Shown piece after piece: positions 9,701 through 17,951 of a stretch of 64,000 bases of DNA; the stretch's first letter is position 1, and each line of letters begins with the position of its first letter. The DNA lies in assembly GCF_009866765.1 (NCBI RefSeq), contig NZ_CP019431.1, positions 1,612,001 through 1,676,000 on the forward strand. Direction: 5' to 3'. This DNA is from Pseudomonas sp. S35 (lineage in GTDB: Bacteria; Pseudomonadota; Gammaproteobacteria; Pseudomonadales; Pseudomonadaceae). Below the pieces are notes generated by a model. That model saw nothing but the letters and a program-made list of their open reading frames with translations. It ran no database searches and was not told the origin of the DNA. A program made the translations under genes and the position numbers.

Positions 9701-10878
9701 GCGCGCAGGTCCCGCAGGGCTGCCAGCAACCACTCCACGTCGTGATCGTTGTTGAGGGGGCTCACCGAGATCCGCGCAACGCTTGCCAGGCCACGGGCCT
9801 GCATATCGAGCGGGGTGTAGGCCACGCCGTTGGCGCCGATATTGATGTGCTTGAGTCCCAATTGCCGTTTCAGTTCGAAGGCGTCCCAGCCGGCGAGGTT
9901 GAAGGCGATCAGCCCTGATTGCAGCGTGCCCAGGTCATGCAGGGAAGCCCCCGGAATCTCACGCAGGGCTTCGCGAATTCGTGCGCTGGTCTGTGCGACG
10001 TTTTCCCACACGCGCTCAATCCCCACGTTGTTCATTTCCTGCAAGGCATTGCCCAGTCCCGCCAACAAGGCAAAAGACACCTCGCTGGTTTCAAAGCGCC
10101 TGGCGTCGTCGCGCAGGTCAAACCCCTGGGGGCTCCAGGGCGCCGAAAACACGTCGCGTTGAGCGGGGTTCAACCGCTGCAGAAAGCCCGGCCGCACATA
10201 CAACAGCGCTGTGCCACGCGGCCCGCGCAGGTGTTTGCGGCCGGCCGACTTGAGGACATCGCACTGCAACGCCTGCACATCCACTGGCACCTGGCCGACG
10301 GCTTGGCCGGCGTCGATAAAGTAGGGGATGCCATGACGCCTGGCCACTGCGCCAATGGCCTCGGCCGGGTTGATCAGGCCGCCGTTGGCGGGGAGCCAGG
10401 TGAGGTCGATCAGCTTTACGCTGGCATCGATCATTGAGTCCAGGGCCACCGGGCACACCGCGCCCGTTGCATCGCAGGGAATGACTTCCACCCGCGCACC
10501 CGCTTGCACAGCCAGTTGCATGCTCGCCAGGTTGCCACCCCATTCGTGGCGCCCTACCAGAATGCGATCACCGCGTTGCCACGGGCCCAGGGCTTGGAAT
10601 GCCATGCTCCAGGCGGTCGAGCCACTGTTGGCAAAGGCAATCGACGCGGTGGGCGCGTTGAGCAGTTGCGCGGCGGCGTGGCGGGCTTTTTCCATCAGTA
10701 CGGCGCCCTGTTCGCCGGCTTCCATCGGGCCGTCGCGGGCTTCGCGCTGTAGTTGGCCGATGATAGCGTCGAGGGTCGCCTGGCTTGGCAGGGAAGCGCC
10801 GGCATGGTTGAAGTGCACCAGGCCCGACTGGCAGCCGGGGGTGGCCTCCCTTAATTGTTGAACGTTAAGCAGGTTCAC
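9697..10878 (-). CDS. PLP-dependent class V aminotransferase
   Basis: 393 aa, fold type I, of the cysteine desulfurase / isopenicillin N epimerase-like class V group. Visible are the start FNHAGASLPS, a PLP-phosphate region NSGSTAWS (about residues 84-91), the aspartate contacting the pyridine nitrogen in FIDAGQAVGQ, and the lysine that should form the Schiff base in KSAGRKHLRGPRG. The exact substrate is unknown. Start is GTG at 10878, overlapping the stop of the upstream ridA-like gene in GTGA, which indicates translational coupling. A PLP enzyme coupled to a RidA protein fits a role in which RidA clears reactive enamine/imine intermediates. Confidence 0.88.
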   Translation of the reverse strand: MNLLNVQQLREATPGCQSGLVHFNHAGASLPSQATLDAIIGQLQREARDGPMEAGEQGAVLMEKARHAAAQLLNAPTASIAFANSGSTAWSMAFQALGPWQRGDRILVGRHEWGGNLASMQLAVQAGARVEVIPCDATGAVCPVALDSMIDASVKLIDLTWLPANGGLINPAEAIGAVARRHGIPYFIDAGQAVGQVPVDVQALQCDVLKSAGRKHLRGPRGTALLYVRPGFLQRLNPAQRDVFSAPWSPQGFDLRDDARRFETSEVSFALLAGLGNALQEMNNVGIERVWENVAQTSARIREALREIPGASLHDLGTLQSGLIAFNLAGWDAFELKRQLGLKHINIGANGVAYTPLDMQARGLASVARISVSPLNNDHDVEWLLAALRDLRA

Positions 10879-11345
10879 GGTCGCAGCTCGAAAATCGCGT
10901 CAACCTCCACCGCCACGCCGGCTGGAAGGCTGCAAACCCCCACTGCCGTGCGCACATGCCGGCCCGGTTCGCCGAGGGCATTGACCAGCAGGTTCGACGC
11001 ACCGTTGGCCACCGCGCCCTGGCGTTGGAAGTCGGCGCTGCTGGCGATAAACACACCCAGGCGCAGGGTGCGCACCAGGCGCGACAGGTCATCGCCCAAG
11101 GCATCGCTCAATTGCGCGAGCAAGCTCAGTGCAGCCAGTTCTGCAGCCTGCACACCTTCTTCCTCGCTGAGGGACTCACCCAGTCGGCCGAGGAACGCAG
11201 GCTTGCCGTCGAGCAGGGGAATCTGCCCGCAGATAAACAGCTGGTTCTGGCTGATCACATGGTTGATGTAGTTGGCAATCGGCTGGCTGGGGGCGGGCAG
11301 CGTCAGGCCAAGGGCGTGCAGGCGTTGGCGGATGGAGTTGCTCAT
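10875..11345 (-). CDS. RidA/YjgF/YER057c-family protein
   Basis: 156 aa from ATG at 11345, preceded by AGAGGA. The sequence MSNSIRQRLHALGLTLP, followed by YINHVISQNQLFICGQIP and an ending RTAVGVCSLPAGVAVEVDAIFELRP, is the long RidA subgroup seen next to amino acid-converting enzymes. Canonical RidA is an enamine/imine deaminase; the Arg in the position HVRTAVG and the terminal Glu are kept. It sits between the lysR gene and the aminotransferase gene, all on the minus strand, and its stop overlaps the aminotransferase start. An upstream in-frame extension to 11417 lacks a ribosome binding site. Confidence 0.88.
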   Translation of the reverse strand: MSNSIRQRLHALGLTLPAPSQPIANYINHVISQNQLFICGQIPLLDGKPAFLGRLGESLSEEEGVQAAELAALSLLAQLSDALGDDLSRLVRTLRLGVFIASSADFQRQGAVANGASNLLVNALGEPGRHVRTAVGVCSLPAGVAVEVDAIFELRP

Positions 11346-11435
11346 GCTGAGTCCTCTGTTTTTAAGAGGTTTGAGCATGTTGTGCTGGCGGGACTGCGAC
11401 AAACGGATAGATCTCACTCGACGTATCGAAATAAC

Positions 11436-12308
11436 TCACACGTCGGCGCAGGTCTCCTTTAACCATTGGCTGAAGCACTCGGCCGCCTCGTGGACGGGGC
11501 CTTGGGGGGCGATCAGCCAATAGCCGATATCGCTGTGGTAGGGCGGCCAGTCGAAGGCCTGCACCAGGCTGCCGTCCTGGAGCCGGCGTTGGATCAGGTG
11601 GTGACGGCCCATTGCAATGCCTTGCCCGGCCACGGCGGCTTCGACCACGATGTTGTAGTCATGCAGCATGACGCGCGGGTGGTGTTGGAGGTCGACTTGA
11701 TAATGCCGGGACCAATCCGTCCATTCGAACGGCCGGTGTGAGGTTGCCATCAATAAGGGGCCGTTGTGCAGTTGGCTGGCCTTGAACGCCGGGCTGCACA
11801 CCGGTGAGATCACTTCAGCCATCAGTCGCGTGGCCTGCACGTCCGGCCAATCGCCCTTGCCGTAGCGAATGGCCAGGTCGACCTCGGCGGCGCCGACGTT
11901 GGCCAGTTGAATCGCCGGCAACAACTCCACCTGGATATGCGGGTAGCGGTTGAGAAACCCCGCCAGCCGTGGGGCCAGCCATAGGGTGGCGAAAGACGCC
12001 AGCAGGCCGATGCGCAACACCGTGGCGCTGGGCACGATCCGTTGGGCGCGGGTTGCGGCGGCGATGGCGTCAAGGGCGGGGCGGATATCGTCGTAGTAAC
12101 GCTGGCCGTCTACCGTCAGATCAATCGCACGGGTGCGTCGGATAAACAGTGGTTTACCCAGGTGCTGTTCGAGTTTTTGTACCTGATGGCTAAGGGCGCT
12201 TTGAGTCACTGACAACTCAGTCGCCGCCTTGCTAAAACTCAAGTGCCGGGCCACGGCTTCAAAGGCGCGCAGGGCCAGCAACGGCGGAAGATCCTTGTGC
12301 AGTGCCAC
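11436..12308 (-). CDS. LysR-family transcriptional regulator, GcvA/TrpI type
   Basis: 290 aa from GTG at 12308. Helix-turn-helix in the first 60 residues: FEAVARHLSFSKAATELSV followed by TQSALSHQVQKLEQHLG. The effector domain begins near residue 95 (LRIGLLASFATLWLAPRLA) and has DLAIRYGKGDWPD, typical of the GcvA subgroup that controls amino acid or beta-lactamase genes. It lies upstream of ridA and the aminotransferase on the same strand (91 bp gap), so it probably controls them, though most LysR genes are divergent from their targets. The reading frame stays open upstream to 12512, but that would add about 68 residues not found in LysR proteins. Confidence 0.85.
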   Translation of the reverse strand: MALHKDLPPLLALRAFEAVARHLSFSKAATELSVTQSALSHQVQKLEQHLGKPLFIRRTRAIDLTVDGQRYYDDIRPALDAIAAATRAQRIVPSATVLRIGLLASFATLWLAPRLAGFLNRYPHIQVELLPAIQLANVGAAEVDLAIRYGKGDWPDVQATRLMAEVISPVCSPAFKASQLHNGPLLMATSHRPFEWTDWSRHYQVDLQHHPRVMLHDYNIVVEAAVAGQGIAMGRHHLIQRRLQDGSLVQAFDWPPYHSDIGYWLIAPQGPVHEAAECFSQWLKETCADV

Positions 12309-12441
12309 CGGAATGCGCCTCTTGGGTTGGCTGGAAAGTGCCGATTTTGGGCGACGGCCTGCCTTTTGTCGCGCGCTGATTTGCCGTCGGCCGCGGGAGC
12401 CCGCATTATTGAGCCTTACTCGCCACGACGTAAGCCAAGCC

Positions 12442-12603
12442 ATGAGTGATGACGACAAGTTGATCGACCTGAATGCCGAACGCGCCAAGCGTGTACATGA
12501 CCTCAATGACAAACGCCTGAATGAAGTGCGTCAGGCATTTGAACAGGCGATGCCCTTGGGCAAAGCCAAGAAAAAATCAAAGAACAAACCGAAAAAGCGT
12601 TAA
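12442..12603 (+). CDS. Small lysine-rich protein of unknown function
   Basis: 53 aa: acidic beginning (MSDDDKLIDLNAERAKR), a helical middle (LNEVRQAFEQAM), and a strongly basic tail (AKKKSKNKPKKR). The tail suggests nucleic acid or ribosome contact, but this is inference. It is divergent from the lysR gene and is followed by a hairpin. Codon use and the intact frame support a real gene; I know of similar short conserved Pseudomonas proteins without function. Confidence 0.7.
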   Translation: MSDDDKLIDLNAERAKRVHDLNDKRLNEVRQAFEQAMPLGKAKKKSKNKPKKR

Positions 12604-12608
12604 TACAG

Positions 12609-12628
12609 CCTGCATCTGTTGATGCAGG
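12609..12628 (+). terminator. Hairpin after the small lysine-rich gene
   Basis: CCTGCATC and GATGCAGG pair around loop TGTT, six bases after the stop codon. The T-run is poor, so it is a weak or rho-assisted terminator. Confidence 0.5.
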
Positions 12629-12667
12629 TCAGTTATTGCCCTTCTTTACGCCCCGTTGCGGGCGACA

Positions 12668-12709
12668 TTGATCCCCGTCAATTTTCCAATCCGCCTTCTC
12701 CAGTAACTT
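12668..12709 (+). promoter_or_regulatory. Anr/FNR box and -10 element upstream of the ccoM-like gene
   Basis: TTGATCCCCGTCAA at 12668-12681 matches the FNR/Anr consensus TTGAT-N4-ATCAA at nine of ten fixed positions. TAACTT at 12704-12709 is a good -10. If transcription starts near 12716, the box centre (12674.5) lies at -41.5, the class II activator position. This predicts oxygen-limited induction. Confidence 0.75.
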
Positions 12710-12746
12710 AGCCCTATCGCAACAGGGCAAGTGCAGGAGGCCGGTC

Positions 12747-12863
12747 ATGTTTATCGATAACGTGGTATTCGCCGGAGTGCTGACGGTAAGCCTCATGGTG
12801 CTGTTTTTTGTAGGGTTTGGATTTTTTATCTGGAAAGACGCTAACAAGCGTAAAAAACCTTAA
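12747..12863 (+). CDS. ccoM: CcoM-like subunit of cbb3 cytochrome oxidase
   Basis: 38 aa, preceded by AGGAGG at 12735-12740. The protein is one membrane helix (residues about 7-29) with an N-terminal MFIDNVVFAGV and a short basic C-terminus (WKDANKRKKP). This agrees in length and pattern with CcoM, the small single-helix subunit found in the cbb3-type oxidase of P. stutzeri, which as I recall begins MFVDNVV and ends with an FIW plus basic tail. CcoM stabilises the oxidase in the inner membrane and is encoded away from the ccoNOQP operon. The Anr box upstream matches the regulation expected of a cbb3 component. Followed by a strong terminator, so it is a single-gene unit. Homology is from memory of the family, not a search. 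Confidence 0.8.
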   Translation: MFIDNVVFAGVLTVSLMVLFFVGFGFFIWKDANKRKKP

Positions 12864-12898
12864 GTCTTTTTGGGTTACATGAGCACGCAAGGCATTTT

Positions 12899-12924
12899 GG
12901 GCGACTTCGGTCGCCCTTTTTTTT
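12899..12924 (+). terminator. Rho-independent terminator of the ccoM-like gene
   Basis: GGGCGAC and GTCGCCC pair around a TTCG tetraloop and are followed by T8, a textbook terminator. Confidence 0.95.
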
Positions 12925-12993
12925 GGGCTGGCATTTGTGCGTATATCCGTTGTCGGGGTAACGGCGGCAACGGAGATGGCCCCCAAAAAAACC

Positions 12994-13035
12994 AAAAAAA
13001 AGGCGCAATCCCCATCAGGATCGCGCCTTTTTTTT
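12994..13035. terminator. Terminator of pit, bidirectional
   Basis: GGCGC (13002-13006) pairs with GCGCC (13023-13027), extended inward by imperfect pairing of AATCCC with GGATC; A8 on the left and T8 on the right allow termination from both sides. Confidence 0.85.
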
Positions 13036-13048
13036 CAGCGACGGACTA

Positions 13049-14524
13049 TCAGCTACCCAGCGCCTTGGACGCCAGCCAGAACAACCCGGCCGACAGGCCC
13101 ACGGTCGCAGGCAGTGTCAACACCCAAGCCATCAGGATGGTCTTGACCGTGCCACCTTGCAGGCCGCTCTTATTCGCGACCATGGTGCCGGCCACGCCCG
13201 AAGACAGCACATGTGTCGTGGACACCGGCAGGGCGAAGATATTGGCAAAACCAATCATGGTCGCGGTGGTGATCTGGGCCGACATGCCTTGGGCATAGGT
13301 CATGCCCTGCTTGCCGATCTTTTCACCGATGGTCAGTACCACACGCTTCCAGCCCACCATTGTGCCCAGGCCCAAGGCGAGTGCGACCGCGAGGATCACC
13401 CAGAACGGCGCGTACTCGGTGGTGGCGGTAAGGTCTTTGCGCAGTTTGTCGAGGTCGGACTTCTCACGCGCATCCAGGCCCGGCAGCTTGCCGACTTTTT
13501 TCGCGGTGTCGTCCAGGCAGAGCAGGTAGCGACGCACTTCGATACGCTGGTCGGAGGTTAGCGAGTGGTAGTCGGAGACACCTTTGAGCGTACTGACGAG
13601 CGCGTTGATAGTGGGCTCGGTCTGCTGTGGGTTGCACTGGAACTTGCCCGGCAGATCGTCCTTCACACTTTTACCCAGGGCCAGGAATTCGCCGAGGGTG
13701 GCGTTATTGCGCTGGTAGAACTGGCTCAAATGCACGGTGGCGTCGCGGGTACGCTCGATCTGGTAGGTGGTGCTGCCCAGGTCGAGTACGAACTGCGCCG
13801 GTACGATACCGATCAGCACCAGCATGATCAGGCCGATACCTTTTTGACCATCGTTGGAACCGTGCACGAAGCTTACGGCCATCGCGGAAATCACCAGGAC
13901 CAGGCGGTTCCAGAACGGCGGGTGTTTCTTGTCGTCGAGCTTGCGGCGCTGGTCCGGGGTCTTGTGCATCTTCGACAGCGGGCGCCACCACTTCAAGCCG
14001 ATCAGCACCAGGGCTGCGACCAGGAAGCCGGCCATCGGCGAGAACACCAGGGAGGCACCGATATCAATCGCCTTCTGCCAGTTCACACCGTCAGCCAGGG
14101 GAATGTCGTTGATCAGGGCGTTGGCCAGGCCGACACCGAGGATCGAGCCGATCAGGGTGTGGGAGCTGGAGGCTGGGATACCGAAGTACCAGGTGCCCAG
14201 GTTCCAGGTGATCGCCGCGGCCAACAACGAGAAAACCATCGCCAAACCATGGCCGGTGTTCACATTGATCAGCAACTCCACCGGCAGCAAATGCACGATG
14301 GCGTAGGCGACACCGACACCACCGAGCAACACGCCGAGGAAATTGAACACCCCGGAGAAGAACACGGCCAGATGCGGCGGCATGGCTTTGGTATAGATGA
14401 CTGTGGCCACCGCGTTAGCGGTGTCATGAAAGCCATTGATGAACTCGAAGGCGAGGACAAAGGCGAGGGCGAGCAGTAGGCTCACTAGAACCCAAGCATC
14501 CAGTCCGCTGAATAAATCGATCAT
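13049..14524 (-). CDS. pitA: Low-affinity inorganic phosphate transporter, Pit family
   Basis: 491 aa with about ten membrane segments. The N-terminal half has the Pit signature FEFINGFHDTANAVATVIYT (about residues 27-46), and a second copy of the repeat, GSNDGQKGIGLIMLVL (about 222-237). Between the halves is a hydrophilic loop of about 130 residues. The C-terminal copy keeps PVSTTHVLSSGVAGTM. The protein couples uptake of metal-phosphate to protons in the inner membrane. Length matches E. coli PitA (499). Start ATG at 14524. Confidence 0.93.
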   Translation of the reverse strand: MIDLFSGLDAWVLVSLLLALAFVLAFEFINGFHDTANAVATVIYTKAMPPHLAVFFSGVFNFLGVLLGGVGVAYAIVHLLPVELLINVNTGHGLAMVFSLLAAAITWNLGTWYFGIPASSSHTLIGSILGVGLANALINDIPLADGVNWQKAIDIGASLVFSPMAGFLVAALVLIGLKWWRPLSKMHKTPDQRRKLDDKKHPPFWNRLVLVISAMAVSFVHGSNDGQKGIGLIMLVLIGIVPAQFVLDLGSTTYQIERTRDATVHLSQFYQRNNATLGEFLALGKSVKDDLPGKFQCNPQQTEPTINALVSTLKGVSDYHSLTSDQRIEVRRYLLCLDDTAKKVGKLPGLDAREKSDLDKLRKDLTATTEYAPFWVILAVALALGLGTMVGWKRVVLTIGEKIGKQGMTYAQGMSAQITTATMIGFANIFALPVSTTHVLSSGVAGTMVANKSGLQGGTVKTILMAWVLTLPATVGLSAGLFWLASKALGS

Positions 14525-14836
14525 GAAGGTTTTCTGACCCGGTCGTAAGGGGGCGCGATTATGCCAGAAAACCTCGGTAATCGATGCACTAGCTGCTCAT
14601 CGGTAACAATCTTCATTGAAAAGCCAGGGGCAAAAGGGGGCTATCCCAGGGTTTTCGGGGCTTTGGCAAGTCTTTGATTTATAAAGCGCAGGTGCAAAAA
14701 GGCCGGGTTTTGTCATCAAAACGGCATGCCTGAAACATTTGTATGAAATTTTACAGGTGCATGAAGGATGCCGGGTTGTCGACCAGTGGCAATGAGCCGC
14801 TAGTCGAGGCAGTCCCGTCAGTCCAAGCCGGCGCGC
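14525..14836. other. Intergenic region upstream of pitA
   Basis: 312 bp between pitA and the next small gene, both on the minus strand. It must hold the pit promoter. I see AT-rich patches (around 14675-14760) but no clear operator, riboswitch or small RNA; no convincing Pho box. Confidence 0.4.
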
Positions 14837-15037
14837 TTATGGCTCTTCGGCTTTGAGTTCCTGTTCAATCTTTTGGATTTCCTGGGCAAACGCCTGGTCG
14901 AGCAGGCTGGCGCGCTTGCGCCATGGTTTGCGTTCGGGTTCAGGCTGGGCGGCGTAGGTGGTGACTTCCCCGCCGTAAACATCCTTGTAACGTTGCTCCT
15001 GGCGCTCAAGTTCCGCGCGCAGTTCATCTTTCGTCAC
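14837..15037 (-). CDS. Small protein of unknown function, charged helical
   Basis: 66 aa starting at GTG 15037, with AGGT a few bases upstream. Glu/Lys/Arg-rich and probably alpha-helical: [19 protein letters not shown] at the start and [17 protein letters not shown] near the end, with a proline-containing hinge between. No known domain. It looks like a conserved short pseudomonad protein upstream of pit. Intact frame and pseudomonad codon use support it. Confidence 0.65.
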   Translation of the reverse strand: MTKDELRAELERQEQRYKDVYGGEVTTYAAQPEPERKPWRKRASLLDQAFAQEIQKIEQELKAEEP

Positions 15038-15595
15038 ATTGTTACCTAACTGAGTTGAGTGTAATTACCGTGCAGCGTTATGCCTGAATGCGGCCCTCGG
15101 AGTGTTCCAAGTTGAACCCATGAAGTGTTCAAGTTTGAAATGCAAACCATCGACCACGTGTTGTGCTGTCATTCGAGGCAGGTCGTTGCGACCGTCCATG
15201 CGCGGCAGGTGCATGGCTTGGCGGGTTCTGATCCCGATCATGAAACCGGGTTGATCTCCGCACAGGGTGCATTATAGCGGCGCATTTGAATAACACTATC
15301 GGCATAAAGTTAAAAAGCGTCAACTTTGTGTGAGGGTTTTGTTACACGCCTACGTCAGTATTTGCTGAAAATCTGGCGTCATAAATTCAACCGTGCCGGC
15401 GTTCTAAACTCCAGTTTTAACTTTGCCGATACGTACTTGTACGACCGGTCTCAGGTGAGGCGCTCAATTGCGATAATCGCATACTCGTCCGATAATCGCC
15501 CAATGTTGCTGACCCTGCCTTGTGCATCATGGCGGGCGCGGCTTGTAATAGCAGCCCAATCCTCTGTGGTTGACAATAATAGAAAGGAACCCGAC
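15038..15595. promoter_or_regulatory. Long intergenic region upstream of pcaR
   Basis: 558 bp. Apart from the two PcaR half-sites noted separately, it has an inverted repeat (15299-15315 against 15415-15429, TTTTAACTTTGCCGA type) and AT-rich stretches that may hold promoters in both directions. No coding sequence is convincing until pcaR; an open frame extends upstream from 15326, but a ribosome binding site and family length support the later start. Confidence 0.5.
15471..15498 (+). promoter_or_regulatory. PcaR operator pair upstream of pcaR
   Basis: Two copies of CGATAATCG (15471-15479 and 15490-15498), start-to-start distance 19. The known PcaR site of P. putida is a 15-mer containing the same CGATAATCG core. 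Position 100-125 bp before pcaR suggests autoregulation. Confidence 0.75.
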
Positions 15596-16438
15596 ATGAA
15601 CGATCAATTGCGCAACTCTTTCGCGTCAGTGGCGCCGCCGATCGTTGCCTCACCGGCCAAGCGTATCCAGGCGTTTACCGGTGACCCGGACTTCATGACG
15701 TCACTGGCCCGTGGCCTGGCCGTGGTGCAGGCATTCCAGGAGCGCAAGCGCCACCTGACCATCGCGCAGATCAGCCACCGCACCGAAATCCCCCGCGCCG
15801 CCGTACGTCGTTGCCTACATACGTTGATCAAGCTCGGCTACGCCACCACCGATGGGCGTACCTATTCGCTGTTGCCAAAAGTCCTGACCTTGGGGCATGC
15901 CTACCTGTCGTCCACGCCGTTGGCAGTGTCGGCCCAGCCTTATCTGGACCGCATGAGCGAGCAACTCCACGAGGCCTGCAACATGGCCACCCTCGAAGGC
16001 GACGACATCCTCTACATCGCCCGTTCGGCCACCACCCAGCGCCTGATCTCCGTGGATTTGTCGGTGGGCGGACGTCTCCCGGCCTATTGCACGTCCATGG
16101 GCCGCATCCTGCTCGCGGCACTCGATGATGCCTCGCTGCAGGACTACCTCGACCACGCCGAGTTGCAAACCAAGACCAGCCGCACCCTCACCACCCCCGA
16201 AGCGTTGTTCGAATGCCTGCAACAGGTGCGTCAGCAGGGTTGGTGCATCGTCGACCAGGAATTGGAACAGGGCCTGCGTTCGATTGCCGTGCCGGTGTAT
16301 GACGCCTCCGGCCAGGTCTTGGCGGCGCTCAATGTCAGCACCCACGCCGGGCGGGTCAGCCGCAGCGAGTTGGAGCAGCGCTTCCTGCCGAGCATGCTCA
16401 GCGCCAGCCGTGAGTTGAGTGCGCAGCTGTTTGCCTAA
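15596..16438 (+). CDS. pcaR: IclR-family regulator of the beta-ketoadipate pathway PcaR
   Basis: 280 aa from ATG at 15596, with AAGGA about seven bases upstream. N-terminal winged helix about residues 33-95 (SLARGLAVVQAFQERKRHLT, HRTEIPRAAVRRCLHTLIKL), then an IclR effector domain with SVGGRLPAYCTSMGRILLAAL. In P. putida PcaR binds beta-ketoadipate, activates pca genes and represses its own gene. Position at the head of the complete pca cluster and the CGATAATCG sites before it and before pcaI support the assignment over PobR or other IclR regulators. Confidence 0.95.
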   Translation: MNDQLRNSFASVAPPIVASPAKRIQAFTGDPDFMTSLARGLAVVQAFQERKRHLTIAQISHRTEIPRAAVRRCLHTLIKLGYATTDGRTYSLLPKVLTLGHAYLSSTPLAVSAQPYLDRMSEQLHEACNMATLEGDDILYIARSATTQRLISVDLSVGGRLPAYCTSMGRILLAALDDASLQDYLDHAELQTKTSRTLTTPEALFECLQQVRQQGWCIVDQELEQGLRSIAVPVYDASGQVLAALNVSTHAGRVSRSELEQRFLPSMLSASRELSAQLFA

Positions 16439-16494
16439 GCTGTTCGGTGACCGCACAGATCCCGGCTTGATCAATTGACGGTATTTCCCCCGGC

Positions 16495-16537
16495 TTATTA
16501 TTGTGCGGCAGCGCTCTTAGGGGCGCCCCAATAATAA
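16495..16537. promoter_or_regulatory. Inverted repeat upstream of pcaK
   Basis: TTATTATTG (16495-16503) and CAATAATAA (16529-16537) form a perfect 9-bp inverted repeat, with the palindrome GGGGCGCCCC (16520-16529) at its right side. It lies in the pcaR-pcaK gap. It could be a terminator-like hairpin of pcaR or an operator; no CGATAATCG core is present here. Confidence 0.4.
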
Positions 16538-16583
16538 TGGCGACCCCAGGTCGTTGGCCCGCCCTCGGTGTGGAATAAAAATA

Positions 16584-17924
16584 ATGAATCAGCCTTCTGT
16601 CGGTACCACCCTGGACGTGCAGTCCTTCATCAACGCCCAGCCACTGTCCCGCTACCAGTGGCGTGTGGTGATCCTGTGTTTCCTGATTGTTTTCCTCGAT
16701 GGCCTCGACACCGCCGCCATGGGCTTTATCGCGCCTGCGTTGTCCCAAGACTGGGGCATCGACCGCGCCAGCCTCGGCCCGGTGATGAGTGCCGCGTTGA
16801 TCGGCATGGTGTTCGGTGCACTGGGCTCGGGTCCGTTGGCCGACCGTTTCGGCCGTAAAGTCGTGTTGGTCGGCGCCGTGCTGGTGTTCGGCGCGTTCAG
16901 TCTGGCATCGGCCTACAGCAGCAATGTCGACCAACTGCTGGTGCTGCGCTTCCTCACCGGGCTGGGCTTGGGCGCAGGTATGCCCAACGCCACCACGCTG
17001 CTGTCCGAGTACACCCCCGAGCGCCACAAGTCGCTGCTGGTGACCAGCATGTTCTGCGGCTTCAACTTGGGCATGGCCGGTGGCGGATTTATCTCGGCCA
17101 AGCTGATTCCGGCGTTCGGCTGGCATGCGCTGTTGATGATCGGCGGCATCCTGCCGTTGATCCTGGTGGTGGTGCTGGTGCTGTGGTTGCCGGAGTCGGC
17201 GCGTTACCTGGTGGTGCGCAACCGTGGCACCGACAAGGTGCGCAAAACCTTGTCACCCATCGAGCCCGGCATCGTCGCCCAAGCCACCGCCTTCAGCGTG
17301 CCCGAACAGAAAACCGTCAAGGCCCGCAACGTGTTCGCGGTGATCTTCTCGGGTACCTACAGCGCCGGCACGTTGCTGCTGTGGCTCACCTACTTCATGG
17401 GCCTGGTGATCGTGTATCTGTTGACCAGTTGGCTGCCGACCCTGATGCGCGACAGTGGCGCGAGCATGGAGCAGGCCGCGTTTATCGGTGCGTTGTTCCA
17501 GTTCGGTGGCGTGTTGAGCGCCGTCGGTGTGGGTTGGGCGATGGACCGGTTCAATCCCCACAAAGTCATCGGCACTTTCTACTTGCTGGCCGGGGTATTT
17601 GCCTACGCGGTCGGGCAGAGCCTGGGCAATATCACCGTGCTGGCGACCTTGGTGTTGATCGCCGGGATGTGCGTCAACGGCGCGCAATCGGCGATGCCGT
17701 CCCTGGCGGCGCGCTTTTACCCGACCCAAGGCCGCGCCACTGGCGTGTCGTGGATGCTCGGTATCGGTCGCTTCGGCGCGATCCTCGGCGCCTGGATGGG
17801 CGCCACCCTGCTGGGCCTGGGTTGGAACTTTGAGCAGGTACTCACCGCGTTGGTGATCCCCGCTGCATTGGCCACGGCGGCCGTGGTGATCAAGGGCATG
17901 GTCAGCCATGCGGATGCGACCTGA
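16584..17924 (+). CDS. pcaK: 4-hydroxybenzoate/protocatechuate transporter PcaK (MFS, AAHS family)
   Basis: 446 aa, twelve predicted membrane segments. Helix 1 carries FLDGLDTAAMGF (residues 37-48), the aromatic acid/H+ symporter motif in which the aspartates (here D39 and D42) are needed for transport; LADRFGRK is the loop 2-3 motif. PcaK takes up 4-hydroxybenzoate and protocatechuate and acts in chemotaxis to aromatic acids in P. putida. It lies between pcaR and pcaIJ. ATG at 16584 gives the normal length (P. putida PcaK 448 aa). Confidence 0.93.
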   Translation: MNQPSVGTTLDVQSFINAQPLSRYQWRVVILCFLIVFLDGLDTAAMGFIAPALSQDWGIDRASLGPVMSAALIGMVFGALGSGPLADRFGRKVVLVGAVLVFGAFSLASAYSSNVDQLLVLRFLTGLGLGAGMPNATTLLSEYTPERHKSLLVTSMFCGFNLGMAGGGFISAKLIPAFGWHALLMIGGILPLILVVVLVLWLPESARYLVVRNRGTDKVRKTLSPIEPGIVAQATAFSVPEQKTVKARNVFAVIFSGTYSAGTLLLWLTYFMGLVIVYLLTSWLPTLMRDSGASMEQAAFIGALFQFGGVLSAVGVGWAMDRFNPHKVIGTFYLLAGVFAYAVGQSLGNITVLATLVLIAGMCVNGAQSAMPSLAARFYPTQGRATGVSWMLGIGRFGAILGAWMGATLLGLGWNFEQVLTALVIPAALATAAVVIKGMVSHADAT

Positions 17925-17951
17925 GGTTGATTGATAGCTTGCCAACAATCG

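Noticed and set aside
14675..14830. Possible small RNA or riboswitch upstream of pitA
   Set aside because: No strong stem-loop with T-run and no recognised aptamer core; AT-richness alone is not enough.
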